Notes under the pieces: model-generated
Database searches by the model: none
Seen by the model: only the letters and a program-made list of their open reading frames with translations
What the model was told of the DNA's origin: nothing
Made by a program: the position numbers and the translations under genes
From: JBBPZA01 sp963728925
GTDB lineage: Bacteria; Actinomycetota; Thermoleophilia; Solirubrobacterales; Solirubrobacteraceae
Assembly: GCA_963728925.1 (NCBI GenBank)
Contig: CAVSMB010000013.1
Span: 1-64,000, forward strand
Length of the DNA: 64,000 bases
Direction: 5' to 3'
Shown here: positions 17,068 to 25,204 of the stretch, in pieces
Layout of the letters: each line of letters starts with the position of its first letter
Numbering within the stretch: the first letter of the stretch is position 1

Positions 17068-17279
17068 TGCCCGAGACCCCCGAGCGGGCCACGATCGGCT
17101 TCGAGGGCGGCCAGACGCTCGCCGTCCGCGTCCAGACCGAGGCGCTCGACCGTCTCACCGAAGCGCTCGCGTCGGGCGGCTGGCACGACCTCGAGGTCGA
17201 GGACGGCACGATCCGCCTCGACCTCGGCAAGGTCGTGTACCTGCGCACCGAGCGCGACGAGCACCGAATCGGCTTCTGA
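17067..17279 (+). CDS. Small conserved-looking protein of unknown function
   Basis: A 70-residue protein whose ATG overlaps the epimerase stop. The sequence is acidic with alternating beta-like segments (LAVRVQTEALDRLTEAL, WHDLEVEDGTIRLDL, KVVYLRTERDEHRIGF). No family is recognised. Tight coupling to the epimerase and codon use like that of its neighbours support it as a real gene. Confidence 0.65.
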   Translation: MPETPERATIGFEGGQTLAVRVQTEALDRLTEALASGGWHDLEVEDGTIRLDLGKVVYLRTERDEHRIGF

Positions 17280-17316
17280 GCCCGCGGCCCGGCACCACGC
17301 GGCGGGCGACGCGGCG

Positions 17317-18396
17317 ATGAAGGTCGGCATCGTCGGGCTGCCCAACGCGGGGAAGTCCTCGCTGTTCAACGCGCTGACGCGCGCGGGCGCCGAGGCGGCG
17401 AACTACCCGTTCACGACGATCGAGCCCAACGTGGCCATCGTCCCGGTGGTCGACCGGCGCCTGGACGAGGTCGCGCGCACGGTCGGCGCCTCAGAGTTCG
17501 TGTACGACACGATCACGGTGCACGACATCGCGGGGCTCGTCCGCGGAGCCCACGAGGGCGAGGGCCTGGGCAACCGCTTCCTGGCCAACATCCGCGAGGT
17601 CGACGCGATCCTCCACGTCGTGCGGGCGCACGGCGACGCGGGGGTCGTGCATCCCGAGGGCGCCGTCGACCCGCTGCGCGACGTCGAGACGATCGAGGCC
17701 GAGCTGCTCTACGCCGACCTCGAGCAGGCCGAGCGCCGCCTCGAGCGCGTCGTGCGTCAGGCGCGCTCGGGCGACAAGGAATCGATCGCCGAGGAGGCGT
17801 GGCTGCGGGCCGTCGTCGAGGCGCTGCAGGCCGGCCGCCCCGTCCGCAGCGTGCCGGTGCCCGAGGCGGCGCCGGCCGCGCTGCGCAACCTCACCCCGCT
17901 CACGTCGAAGCCAGTGCTCTTCGTCGTGAACGTCGACGAAGGGGAGACCGAGGTGCCGGCGGCCATCGTGTCGCACGCGGCCGCCGTCGACGCCCGCGTG
18001 GTCGCCGTCTCGGCCCGCGTCGAGGGCGAGCTGCGCGACCTCGAAGCGCACGACGCCGAGGCGATGCGCGAGGAGCTCGGCCTCCAGGCCTCGGGCCTGG
18101 ACCGCGTCGTCGAGGGCGCCTTCGCGCTGCTCGACCAGCTCGCGTTCTTCACCGCCGGGGAGGACAACCCGGCCCATTCCTGGCACGTGCGCCGCGGCGC
18201 GACGGCCTGGCGTGCGGCCGGCGAGGTCCACTCGGACATCCAGCGTGGCTTCGTGCGCGCGGAGGTCATAGGGTGGGACGCGCTGGTTCAGGCCGGCGGC
18301 TACGCCCGCGCCCGCGAGCGAGGGACGCTGAGGATCGAGGGTCGCGACTACGTCATGCGCGACGGCGACGTCATCACGGTCAGGTTCACTCCGTGA
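17317..18396 (+). CDS. ychF: YchF/OLA1-type redox-regulated ATPase
   Basis: A 359-residue TRAFAC NTPase. It has the G1 loop GLPNAGKS (residues 7-14), NYPFTTIEPNVA, G3 DIAGLVRGAHEGEGLGNRFLA, a G4-like VNVDE, and the C-terminal TGS-like domain ending in RDYVMRDGDVITVRF. The characteristic hairpin helical domain lies in between. YchF binds ATP rather than GTP and associates with ribosomes and catalase. Length matches the family. Confidence 0.95.
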   Translation: MKVGIVGLPNAGKSSLFNALTRAGAEAANYPFTTIEPNVAIVPVVDRRLDEVARTVGASEFVYDTITVHDIAGLVRGAHEGEGLGNRFLANIREVDAILHVVRAHGDAGVVHPEGAVDPLRDVETIEAELLYADLEQAERRLERVVRQARSGDKESIAEEAWLRAVVEALQAGRPVRSVPVPEAAPAALRNLTPLTSKPVLFVVNVDEGETEVPAAIVSHAAAVDARVVAVSARVEGELRDLEAHDAEAMREELGLQASGLDRVVEGAFALLDQLAFFTAGEDNPAHSWHVRRGATAWRAAGEVHSDIQRGFVRAEVIGWDALVQAGGYARARERGTLRIEGRDYVMRDGDVITVRFTP

Positions 18397-18776
18397 GCTC
18401 GCACGAGGAGCTCGTGCAGCGCATGTGGGCCGCCTACGAGCGCCGCGGCCTGGAGGCGATCCTCGACTTCGCCGCACCCGACGCCGAGTGGCGCCCGTAC
18501 TCCGCCGGCGGGCTCGTCTTCGCCGACACCGAGACCTATCGGGCCCATGTGACCGAGCAGGTGCGCCGAGGCGAGTTCGTCGACGCGACGCTGGTGTCCG
18601 TCGAGCAGCTCGACGAGGACACCGTCCTGGTCTCCGGGCGCCTGCGCGTACGCTTCGAGGACTCGCTCGAGGACGCGCCGATGTTCTGGCTGCACCGCTT
18701 CCGTGGCGACCAGATCATCTTCACGGCGTCCGGTCCGCGGCGGGATGACCTCCTCAGTCCGCCAGGCGACGGCTGA
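18393..18776 (+). CDS. SnoaL/NTF2-like protein
   Basis: A 127-residue protein starting at a GTG that overlaps the ychF stop by 4 bp. The pattern LVQRMWAAYERRGLEAILDFAAPDAEWRP, an internal acidic strand region and VSGRLRVRFEDS fit the NTF2-like cone fold (SnoaL-like domain). Such proteins are isomerases, hydrolases or ligand carriers; no specific role is visible. Confidence 0.75.
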   Translation: MSSHEELVQRMWAAYERRGLEAILDFAAPDAEWRPYSAGGLVFADTETYRAHVTEQVRRGEFVDATLVSVEQLDEDTVLVSGRLRVRFEDSLEDAPMFWLHRFRGDQIIFTASGPRRDDLLSPPGDG

Positions 18777-18782
18777 CTCCCG

Positions 18783-19637
18783 CTAGAGCTCCTCGATCCG
18801 CCCGGCGAGCTGGTTCATCCCCAGCCCGCGCGCCGCGGCAGCCGCACCCGCGGTGTCCAGCGGCGCGTCGGGCGGGCGCGTCAGGTCGACCTCGCGCAGG
18901 GTCGCGATGTCCTTGAAGGCGCGCAGCTCGTCGGCCTGCCCGCGCAGCGCGGTCCGGACCCGCGGCGTCTCGCCCGTCCAGTGCTCGAGCGCCGCCTCGA
19001 GCGAGCCGTGACGGCGCAGCAGGTCGGCGGCGCCCTTGGGCCCGATGCCCTTCGCGCCGGGCAGCCCGTCGGAGGGGTCGCCGCGCAGCGCGATGAAGTC
19101 GGGGACGAGCTCGGGCGGCACGCCGTAGCGGCGCTTGACCTCGGCGGCGTCGACCTCCTCCGCCCCCTGGGGGCCGCCGGTCTTGACGTAGAGCACGGTG
19201 ACGCGCTCGCCCGCGCACTGGTACATGTCGCGGTCGCCCGTCATGAGCAGGGCGTGCCCGCCCGCGCGCGCCTCGACTGCGGCGAGCGACCCGAGCAGGT
19301 CGTCGGCCTCGAGCGTCTCGTCGTGCAGCGAGGTCCATCCGAAGGCGCCGAAGAAGGCGGGCGCCATGGCGAACTGCTCGCCGAGGGCGTCGGGCGGGTC
19401 CTCGCGGTCGCCGTGGTAGCCCGGGTAGGCGGCGACGCGATATTCCGCCGCCTCGGCGCCGAAGCACAGGACGACGGCGCGCGGGGCGTGGCGGGCGACC
19501 TCGAAGAGCACGAGGTTGGCGGTCCCGAGCAGCGCGTTGACCGGACGGCCTTCGGAGTCCTTGATCGAGTCGGGCAGCGCGTACCACGCGCGGAAGAGCA
19601 GCGAGGGCGCGTCGACGGCGAGCAAAGGCGCGGGCAC
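18783..19637 (-). CDS. 5'-3' exonuclease (PolA N-terminal type)
   Basis: A 284-residue FEN/5'-nuclease. Metal-binding acids lie in LLAVDAPSLLFRAW (Asp9), LEADDLLGSL and LLMTGDRDMYQ. The helix-hairpin-helix motif is DPSDGLPGAKGIGPKGAADLL. It corresponds to the stand-alone 5'-3' exonuclease related to the N-terminal domain of DNA polymerase I, which removes flaps and primers. It is divergent from the MaoC gene with a 50-bp shared upstream region. Confidence 0.9.
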   Translation of the reverse strand: MPAPLLAVDAPSLLFRAWYALPDSIKDSEGRPVNALLGTANLVLFEVARHAPRAVVLCFGAEAAEYRVAAYPGYHGDREDPPDALGEQFAMAPAFFGAFGWTSLHDETLEADDLLGSLAAVEARAGGHALLMTGDRDMYQCAGERVTVLYVKTGGPQGAEEVDAAEVKRRYGVPPELVPDFIALRGDPSDGLPGAKGIGPKGAADLLRRHGSLEAALEHWTGETPRVRTALRGQADELRAFKDIATLREVDLTRPPDAPLDTAGAAAAARGLGMNQLAGRIEEL

Positions 19638-19687
19638 GACGGCGCAGGATAGGCTCCCGGCCGCGAGATCGACGCAGAGGAGCGCAC

Positions 19688-20149
19688 ATGATCGAGGTCA
19701 AGGGGCTCGACGAGCTCAAGGCGGCCGTCGGCCAGGAGGCGGTGTCCGACTGGCACGACGTGACCCAGGAGGACATCAACCGCTTCGCCGAGGTGACGGG
19801 CGATGACAACTGGATCCATCTCGACGTCGAGCGCGCCAAACAGACGCCCTTCGGCGGCACGATCGCGCACGGCTACTACACGCTGTCGCTCGGCCCGATG
19901 TTCACCTACCGGCTGTTCAAGGCCGACGGCTTCGCCTTCGGCGTGAACTACGGGGTCAACAAGGTGCGCTTCCCGGCGCCGATGCCGGTCGGCGAGCGCG
20001 TGCGCATGCGGCTGCGCCTCGCCAGCGTCGACGACGTCCCCGGCGGCGCCCAGATCGTGACGGAGCTGACCTTCGAGCGCGACGGCGCCGAGAAGCCGGT
20101 GTGCGTGGCGGAATCGCTCTCGCGCGTCTACGTGGCGCCCGACGCGTAG
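19688..20149 (+). CDS. MaoC-family (R)-enoyl-CoA hydratase
   Basis: A 153-residue single hot-dog protein. The hydratase-2 motif is seen in FAEVTGDDNWIHLDVERA, with Asp39 and His44 as the catalytic pair, followed by TPFGGTIAHGYYTLSL and a GVNYGVNKVRFPAPMPVG strand. Such enzymes hydrate trans-2-enoyl-CoA to (R)-3-hydroxyacyl-CoA. A ribosome site (gaggagc) precedes the ATG. Confidence 0.9.
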   Translation: MIEVKGLDELKAAVGQEAVSDWHDVTQEDINRFAEVTGDDNWIHLDVERAKQTPFGGTIAHGYYTLSLGPMFTYRLFKADGFAFGVNYGVNKVRFPAPMPVGERVRMRLRLASVDDVPGGAQIVTELTFERDGAEKPVCVAESLSRVYVAPDA

Positions 20150-20183
20150 GCAGTCTTTAGGCCTCGTCCTACCATCACGGGGG

Positions 20184-22202
20184 ATGCCCGAGCCCCAGCC
20201 GCAGGTGGAAGCGCCGGAGCGGCCGCCGCCTGCGCCGCCGCCCAGCGCCAACCCGCCGCGCCGCGAGGACCATCCGCCCGGCTGGCGCGTCGAGCCCTCG
20301 CCGGACGGCCGCGGCGCTCCCCCCAAGCCCAAGCCGCCGATGTTCCCGCGCTTCGGCTGGCGCTTCGTGGTGCTGCTGCTCGCGCTCTTCGCGCTCAACT
20401 ACTGGCTGAGCACGCTCTTCGCCAAGCCCGAGGAGCGCGTGCGGGTGCCCTACACGCCGACCTTCATCGAGCAGGTGCAGGCCGGCAACGTCCGCGAGAT
20501 CTCCTCCAAGGGCAGTGCCGTCCAGGGCGACTTCCGCAAGGCGGTGAAGTTCCCGGCCACGGGCAAGGACGCAAAGACCTCTGACCACTTCTCGACCGAG
20601 GTCCCCACCTTTGCGAACACCGACGAGCTCTCCAACCTGCTGCGGTCCAAGAACGTCGAGGTCAACGCCAAGCCCGTCGACGAGGGGCGCGGCGTCCTCG
20701 CGACGATCCTCATCGGCTTCGGCCCGACGATCCTCTTCATCGTCCTGCTCTTCTTCCTCATGCGCCGCCTCGCGGGTGGCGTGGGAGGCGGGCTGTCGGG
20801 CCTCGGGCGGTCGCAGGCGCGGCGCGTCGAGGCCTCGACCCAGCGGGTCTCCTTCGACGACGTCGCGGGCATCGACGAGGCCGAGGACGAGCTGGCGGAG
20901 ATCGTCGACTTCCTGCGCAACCCGCAGAAGTACCAGCGCCTGGGCGGCCGGATTCCCCGCGGCGTGCTGCTCGCCGGGCTCCCGGGAACCGGCAAGACGC
21001 TGCTCGCGCGCGCCGTCGCCGGTGAGGCTGGAGTCCCCTTCTTCTCGATCTCGGCCTCGGAGTTCGTCGAGATGATCGTCGGGGTGGGGGCCTCGCGCGT
21101 GCGCGACCTGTTCAAGCAGGCCAAGGAGGCGGCCCCGGCGATCATCTTCATCGACGAGCTCGACGCGATCGGGCGGCGGCGCAGCGCCGGCTCCTCGTTC
21201 GGCGGCAACGACGAGCGCGAGCAGACCCTCAACCAGATCCTCACCGAGATGGACGGCTTCGACGCGAACACCGAGGTGATCGTCATCGGCGCGACCAACC
21301 GGCCCGAGGTGCTCGACCCTGCGCTTCTGCGCCCGGGGCGCTTCGACCGCCGCGTCGCCGTGCAGCCGCCCGACAAGGACGGCCGGCGCAAGATCCTCGA
21401 GGTCCACACGCGCTCGCTGCCGCTGGCCGCCGACGTCGACCTCGACCAGATCGCGGCCACCACGCCCGGCATGGTCGGCGCCGACCTCGCCAACCTGTGC
21501 AACGAGGCCGCCCTGACGGCCGCCCGCCGTGAGCACGACCAGGTGCAGGCCCGGGACTTCTCGGACGCGCTGGAACGGCTGATCCTCGGGGCCGAGCGCA
21601 AGGTGATCATGACCGACGCCGACCGCGAGCGCACGGCCTACCACGAGTCCGGCCACGCGATCGTCGGCATGCTGACGCCCGGTGCCGACCCGGTCCGCAA
21701 GGTGTCGATCATCCCTCGCGGGATGGCCCTGGGCGTGACGCTCTCCACGCCCGAGACCGACCGCTTCAACTACTCCGAGGACGAGCTGCGGGCGAAGATC
21801 CGGGTTGCCCTCGGCGGGCGCGCGGCCGAGGAGCTCAAGTACGGCGAGATGACCACCGGCGCCGAGTCGGATCTCCAGCAGCTCACCCAGATCGCCCGTC
21901 ACATGGTCGGCCGCTGGGGCATGAGCGACACCATCGGCCCGATCACCGTCGCCCCTTCCGACGGCGACGGCCCGCTGCTGCCCGGCGCGAACGGGGTCTC
22001 CGAGCACACCCAGCAGCTCGTCGACGAGGAGGTCCGGCGGATCGTCGAGCAGGTCTACGAGGAGGTCCGCGGGCTGCTGACCGACAACCGCGACAAGCTC
22101 GAGTCGCTCGCTCGCCGGCTGCTCGAGGACGAGACCCTCGACGAGGCCGACGCCTACGCCGCGGCCGGCATCGACCGCACGCCGGCGGGCGCGCCGGCGT
22201 AG
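20184..22202 (+). CDS. ftsH: ATP-dependent zinc metalloprotease FtsH
   Basis: A 672-residue membrane AAA protease. A Pro-rich cytoplasmic leader (1-55) precedes TM1 (about 58-77), an extracytoplasmic domain, and TM2 (about 172-192). The AAA module has Walker A GLPGTGKT (265-272), Walker B IIFIDELDAIG and the SRH ATNRPEVLDPALLRPGRFD. The protease domain has the zinc motif HESGH (487-491). The order and motifs are canonical; the Pro-rich leader is longer than in E. coli FtsH. It degrades membrane and short-lived cytosolic proteins. It converges with the anti-sigma gene. Confidence 0.95.
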   Translation: MPEPQPQVEAPERPPPAPPPSANPPRREDHPPGWRVEPSPDGRGAPPKPKPPMFPRFGWRFVVLLLALFALNYWLSTLFAKPEERVRVPYTPTFIEQVQAGNVREISSKGSAVQGDFRKAVKFPATGKDAKTSDHFSTEVPTFANTDELSNLLRSKNVEVNAKPVDEGRGVLATILIGFGPTILFIVLLFFLMRRLAGGVGGGLSGLGRSQARRVEASTQRVSFDDVAGIDEAEDELAEIVDFLRNPQKYQRLGGRIPRGVLLAGLPGTGKTLLARAVAGEAGVPFFSISASEFVEMIVGVGASRVRDLFKQAKEAAPAIIFIDELDAIGRRRSAGSSFGGNDEREQTLNQILTEMDGFDANTEVIVIGATNRPEVLDPALLRPGRFDRRVAVQPPDKDGRRKILEVHTRSLPLAADVDLDQIAATTPGMVGADLANLCNEAALTAARREHDQVQARDFSDALERLILGAERKVIMTDADRERTAYHESGHAIVGMLTPGADPVRKVSIIPRGMALGVTLSTPETDRFNYSEDELRAKIRVALGGRAAEELKYGEMTTGAESDLQQLTQIARHMVGRWGMSDTIGPITVAPSDGDGPLLPGANGVSEHTQQLVDEEVRRIVEQVYEEVRGLLTDNRDKLESLARRLLEDETLDEADAYAAAGIDRTPAGAPA

Positions 22203-22230
22203 GGCCGCCGAGCGTCGGCGCCGATCGCGC

Positions 22231-22920
22231 TCAGGCGCGTGTGGGCCCGCGCAGCACCGACGTGCCCGAGTGGCCCGGGTCGCCGTCGAGCCGCTCGCGC
22301 GACACGTCGACGAAGCGGTAGCGCCCCGGCGCGGCCGGGACGGGCAGCGTCACCGTCGCACTCCCCGACGGGCCGACGCGGAACGAGCCCAGCGAGACGA
22401 GCCGCTCGGGCCCGTCCATGAGCCAGGCCTCATAGGCGTCGCCGCGGCTGTTCGGGGCCAGGCCGTCGAGGCTGAGGCGGATCGCGCTCTCGCCGTCGCG
22501 GACGACCGTCGCCTTGCCCCTCGCGCTCGGGTCGGCCGCGTCGACCGCGCTCAGCGCGATGGGCGCCGACGCGGTTCCCTTGTCGCCGTCGCCGCCCCCG
22601 CCGGCAGCCACGACCCCGCCGGCGACGCCGGCGCCCACGAGCGCGAGCGAAGCCGCGACCGCGATCGCGGGGCGCAGCACAAGCCGCCGCGCCCGCCGGG
22701 GGGAGGGGGTACGGGCGGCGTCGGCCGGCATGCGCAGCGGCGGAGGCTCGAGCGCCTCCCACCCCTCGCGAGGCAGCGCCTCGAGTCGCGCGACGACGGG
22801 CGAGAGCCGCTCGACCTCGGCGCGAAAGCCGGGGTCATCGCGCAAGCGCCGCTCGGCCGCTGTCCGGCCCGGTCCGTCGCGCTCGCCGAGCACGTAGTCG
22901 ATGGCGGTGGAGTCGGTCAT
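22231..22920 (-). CDS. Anti-sigma factor, RskA-like
   Basis: A 229-residue single-pass membrane protein. The N-terminal 60 residues (AIDYVLGERDGPGRTAAERRLRDD pattern) resemble the cytoplasmic anti-sigma helix region. A TM helix at about residues 82-106 (AIAVAASLALVGAGVAGGVV) leads to an extracytoplasmic domain of the RskA type (YEAWLMDGPERLVSLGSF, TVTLPVPAAPGRYRFVDVS). The gene lies 58 bp downstream of its likely partner sigma factor on the same strand. Confidence 0.85.
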   Translation of the reverse strand: MTDSTAIDYVLGERDGPGRTAAERRLRDDPGFRAEVERLSPVVARLEALPREGWEALEPPPLRMPADAARTPSPRRARRLVLRPAIAVAASLALVGAGVAGGVVAAGGGGDGDKGTASAPIALSAVDAADPSARGKATVVRDGESAIRLSLDGLAPNSRGDAYEAWLMDGPERLVSLGSFRVGPSGSATVTLPVPAAPGRYRFVDVSRERLDGDPGHSGTSVLRGPTRA

Positions 22921-22978
22921 GTCGTCGGGTGGTTCGACGCGGGCATCGCCATCGGATCAGCTTTCGCGCGCCGGGAGT

Positions 22979-23554
22979 TCACTGCGCGCCGTCCTCGATC
23001 ATCCCCCGCAACGCCTCGAGCGCAGAGACCATCCGGGACTTCACGGTGCCCAGCGCGACGCCGCTGGCCTGGGCGATCTCGGTCTGGCTCAGGCCGTCGT
23101 AGAAGCGCATGCGCAGGAGGCTGGCCTCCTGCTCGGGCAGCCGGGCAAGCAGGCCGGCGACGCGCCACTGCTCCAGGCGCTGGTCGAGGACGGCCTCGGC
23201 CTGGGTGTCGCGCTCGAGCACCACGACGGGGCTCGAGGGATCGTGCGGCTCGGGCACGCGGCGGCGCAGCTGGTCGATGGCGCGGCTGCGCGCGATCGTC
23301 ATGAGCCACGTGAGCAGTCCCGCGCGGCGCGCGTCGTACTGGTCGCCGCGCTGCCAGGCCTCGAGGAAGACCTGCTGCTGGACGTCCTCGGCGAGCCCGC
23401 GGTCACCGAGCGCGCGGACGAGGTAGCCGAAGGTGGTTCCGCCGTAACGCTCGTAGAGCGCCTCGAGCGCCGCGGGCTCACGGCGCGCGAGGCGAACGGC
23501 CAGGCGGCGCTCGGCGCGCGGAACGCTGCGACGGGTCCGCGGGTCTCCAGCCAT
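22979..23554 (-). CDS. ECF RNA polymerase sigma factor (SigK-like)
   Basis: A 191-residue ECF factor. Region 2 runs from about residue 20 to 95 (LYERYGGTTFGYLVRALGD, DVQQQVFLEAWQR, LLTWLMTIARSRAIDQLRRR). Region 4 is at about 130-185 (LLARLPEQEASLLRMRFYDG, SQTEIAQASGVALGTVKSRM). The start at 23554 is taken because the upstream extension is low-complexity. It forms a sigma/anti-sigma pair with the RskA-like gene. Confidence 0.9.
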   Translation of the reverse strand: MAGDPRTRRSVPRAERRLAVRLARREPAALEALYERYGGTTFGYLVRALGDRGLAEDVQQQVFLEAWQRGDQYDARRAGLLTWLMTIARSRAIDQLRRRVPEPHDPSSPVVVLERDTQAEAVLDQRLEQWRVAGLLARLPEQEASLLRMRFYDGLSQTEIAQASGVALGTVKSRMVSALEALRGMIEDGAQ

Positions 23555-23730
23555 GTCCGGCGGAAGCGTGACAGCGGAGGCTGGCGCGTGCGCGATACCC
23601 ACGTGCCCAGTACGGGCGCGACGGCCCAAACGGTTGACGCGCGCCCAGTTGGCGCACAGGCACCCAACCGCGTGAACCGCCCGCGACGGAGACCAGGGTG
23701 ACCATGACCCCGGATCCCAGGAGGTTGTAC

Positions 23731-24768
23731 ATGCGACGGACGTCCAGGTGGCTCATCGCCGCCCTCGTCGCGACATTCGCGCTCGCGCTCGCTCCATCGG
23801 CGTTCGCCGGTGCGCAGCTCGGCGGCGGCGCCACCACGCTGTCGCTCGACCCCGCCGTCGGCCAGGCCCTCGGCTCGCTCGGCGTCAGCGTGGCGCCGAT
23901 CTCACCGGCCAAGGCCGGCAAGTCGGACATCTCGTTCCCGATCACCGGCGGCAACATCCACCCGACCACCGCGGTGGGCCGCATCGAGCACTCCGGCGGC
24001 CTGCGCTTCTCGGCGGGCGGTAAGAAGCTCGACGTCCGCAGCTTCAACGTGCGGGTCGCCTCCGACGCCTTCCTCACCGCGCAGGTCGGCGGTGCGCGGG
24101 TCAAGCTGCTGACCCTCGACCTCGCCAAGGCGAAGGTCAAGCGAAGCGGCTTCGACACGCGCGTGTCCGGCGTGACCGCGGCCCTGACGGGGACCGCTGC
24201 GCGCGCCCTCAACGCCACCTTCGGCGTCAAGGCGTTCAAGAAGGGCCTGGTCATCGGCAAGGTGAAGGTGTCGGCGAAGTTCGCCGAGGTGCTCATCAAG
24301 GGCGGGTCGACGAGCCTCGTGCTCGACCCGACCGCCGCGGGCGCGCTGACCAGCCTCGGCGTGAGCGTCGGGCCCGTCTCCCCCGCCGGGCTGAACGGCG
24401 ACGGCTCGATCGGCTTCCCGATCACCAAGGGCCGCGTCGATGCGAAGACGCTGGCCGGCTTCATCAACCACTCCGGTGGGCTCGCCTTCACGAAGGGGTC
24501 GACTCGCGTCGAGCTGACCAACTTCCGGATCACGATCGGCGCCAACCCGACGCTCAGCGCCGTGCTCGGCGGGACGCGGGTCGACGTCCTGACCCTCGAC
24601 CTGTCGAAGGCCAAGATCGCCATCAGCGACCGCAACGTCGCTGTCGGTCCGGTCATCGCCAAGCTGACCAAGGGCGCGGCGGACGCGTTGGACGCTGCGT
24701 TCGGCACCACCGCCCTGACCGAGGGGCTGACGATCGGCGTCGCAAACGTCGCGGCCGAGGGCCGCTAG
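23731..24768 (+). CDS. Secreted protein with two tandem ~150-residue repeats
   Basis: A 345-residue protein with a Sec signal (WLIAALVATFALALAPSAFA, cleavage near residue 27). The mature part consists of two copies of one domain at about residues 30-185 and 190-345. Each has the order TLSLDPAVGQALGSLGVSV / TSLVLDPTAAGALTSLGVSV, SFPITGG / GFPITKG, HSGGL, KLDVRSFNVRV / RVELTNFRITI, and a final KAFKKGLVIGKVKV / TALTEGLTIGVANV. The domain recurs in actinobacterial cell-surface proteins and is reminiscent of, but not clearly, HtaA. ATG 23731 is preceded by caggagg. The divergent sigma factor lies upstream and may control it. Confidence 0.8.
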   Translation: MRRTSRWLIAALVATFALALAPSAFAGAQLGGGATTLSLDPAVGQALGSLGVSVAPISPAKAGKSDISFPITGGNIHPTTAVGRIEHSGGLRFSAGGKKLDVRSFNVRVASDAFLTAQVGGARVKLLTLDLAKAKVKRSGFDTRVSGVTAALTGTAARALNATFGVKAFKKGLVIGKVKVSAKFAEVLIKGGSTSLVLDPTAAGALTSLGVSVGPVSPAGLNGDGSIGFPITKGRVDAKTLAGFINHSGGLAFTKGSTRVELTNFRITIGANPTLSAVLGGTRVDVLTLDLSKAKIAISDRNVAVGPVIAKLTKGAADALDAAFGTTALTEGLTIGVANVAAEGR

Positions 24769-24790
24769 GCCAGAGGACGGGCAGGGCCGA

Positions 24791-24821
24791 GACGGGCGGG
24801 GTCAAGCCGGCCCCGCCCGTC
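24791..24821 (+). terminator. Hairpin terminator after the secreted repeat protein
   Basis: A perfect 11-bp stem, gacgggcgggg / ccccgcccgtc, with a 9-base loop lies 22 bp past the stop codon. No T-run follows. Confidence 0.75.
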
Positions 24822-24840
24822 CCGCTATGCCGCGCCCACC

Positions 24841-24960
24841 GCTCGCCGCGCCGCCCGCCCGCTCGCCGCGCCGCCCACCCGCTCGCCGCGCCGCCCACCC
24901 GCTCGCCGCGCCGCCCACCCGCTCGCCGCGCCGCCCACCCGCTCGCCGCGTCGCCCGCGG
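24841..24960. repeat. Six tandem copies of a 20-bp GC-rich unit
   Basis: The unit gctcgccgcgccgcccaccc repeats six times at exact 20-bp spacing. The first copy has gcccgccc at its end, and the last differs at two positions (gtcgcccgcgg). It lies between the terminator and the DUF559 gene region. It is a minisatellite; there are no spacers, so it is not a CRISPR. Confidence 0.9.
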
Positions 24961-25088
24961 GTCGGCGAAGGGGGAACCTCATCGATGTGCCCCCGAGCGT
25001 CGCGAATGTGCACCGGACCTGCGGCGTTCGTGCGGCCCCGACCCTGTTCGGAGCGGACCAGGTTCATCCTTGCTGCGTGCCTGACCGA

Positions 25089-25204
25089 GCAGCATTTCGT
25101 AGCACGTGGCCGCATCGGCACGGCGCGCGCTACGAACCTCCTCGCCAGGCAGCAGTTCGTCGCACGCTGCGTCGCTCGACCTGGCCAGTGCTACGAAGTG
25201 CTGC
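25089..25204. repeat. Alternating inverted copies of a TTCGTAGCA motif
   Basis: gcagcatttcgtagcacgtggcc (first 20 bases at 25089-25108) is nearly the reverse complement of 25183-25204. Between them lie an inverted copy (gctacgaac, 25130) and a direct copy (cagttcgtcgcac, 25153). The order is therefore forward, reverse, forward, reverse over 116 bp, which could fold as two hairpins or one long one. It directly precedes the likely GTG start of the DUF559 gene. Confidence 0.65.

Noticed and set aside
20175..22007. A 610-residue open frame antisense to ftsH
   Set aside because: Long antisense frames are common at this GC content; composition is Arg/Gly/Asp-rich without motifs, while ftsH on the other strand has all family motifs.
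24841..24960. CRISPR array
   Set aside because: The 20-bp units are directly adjacent with no spacers, and no cas gene is present.
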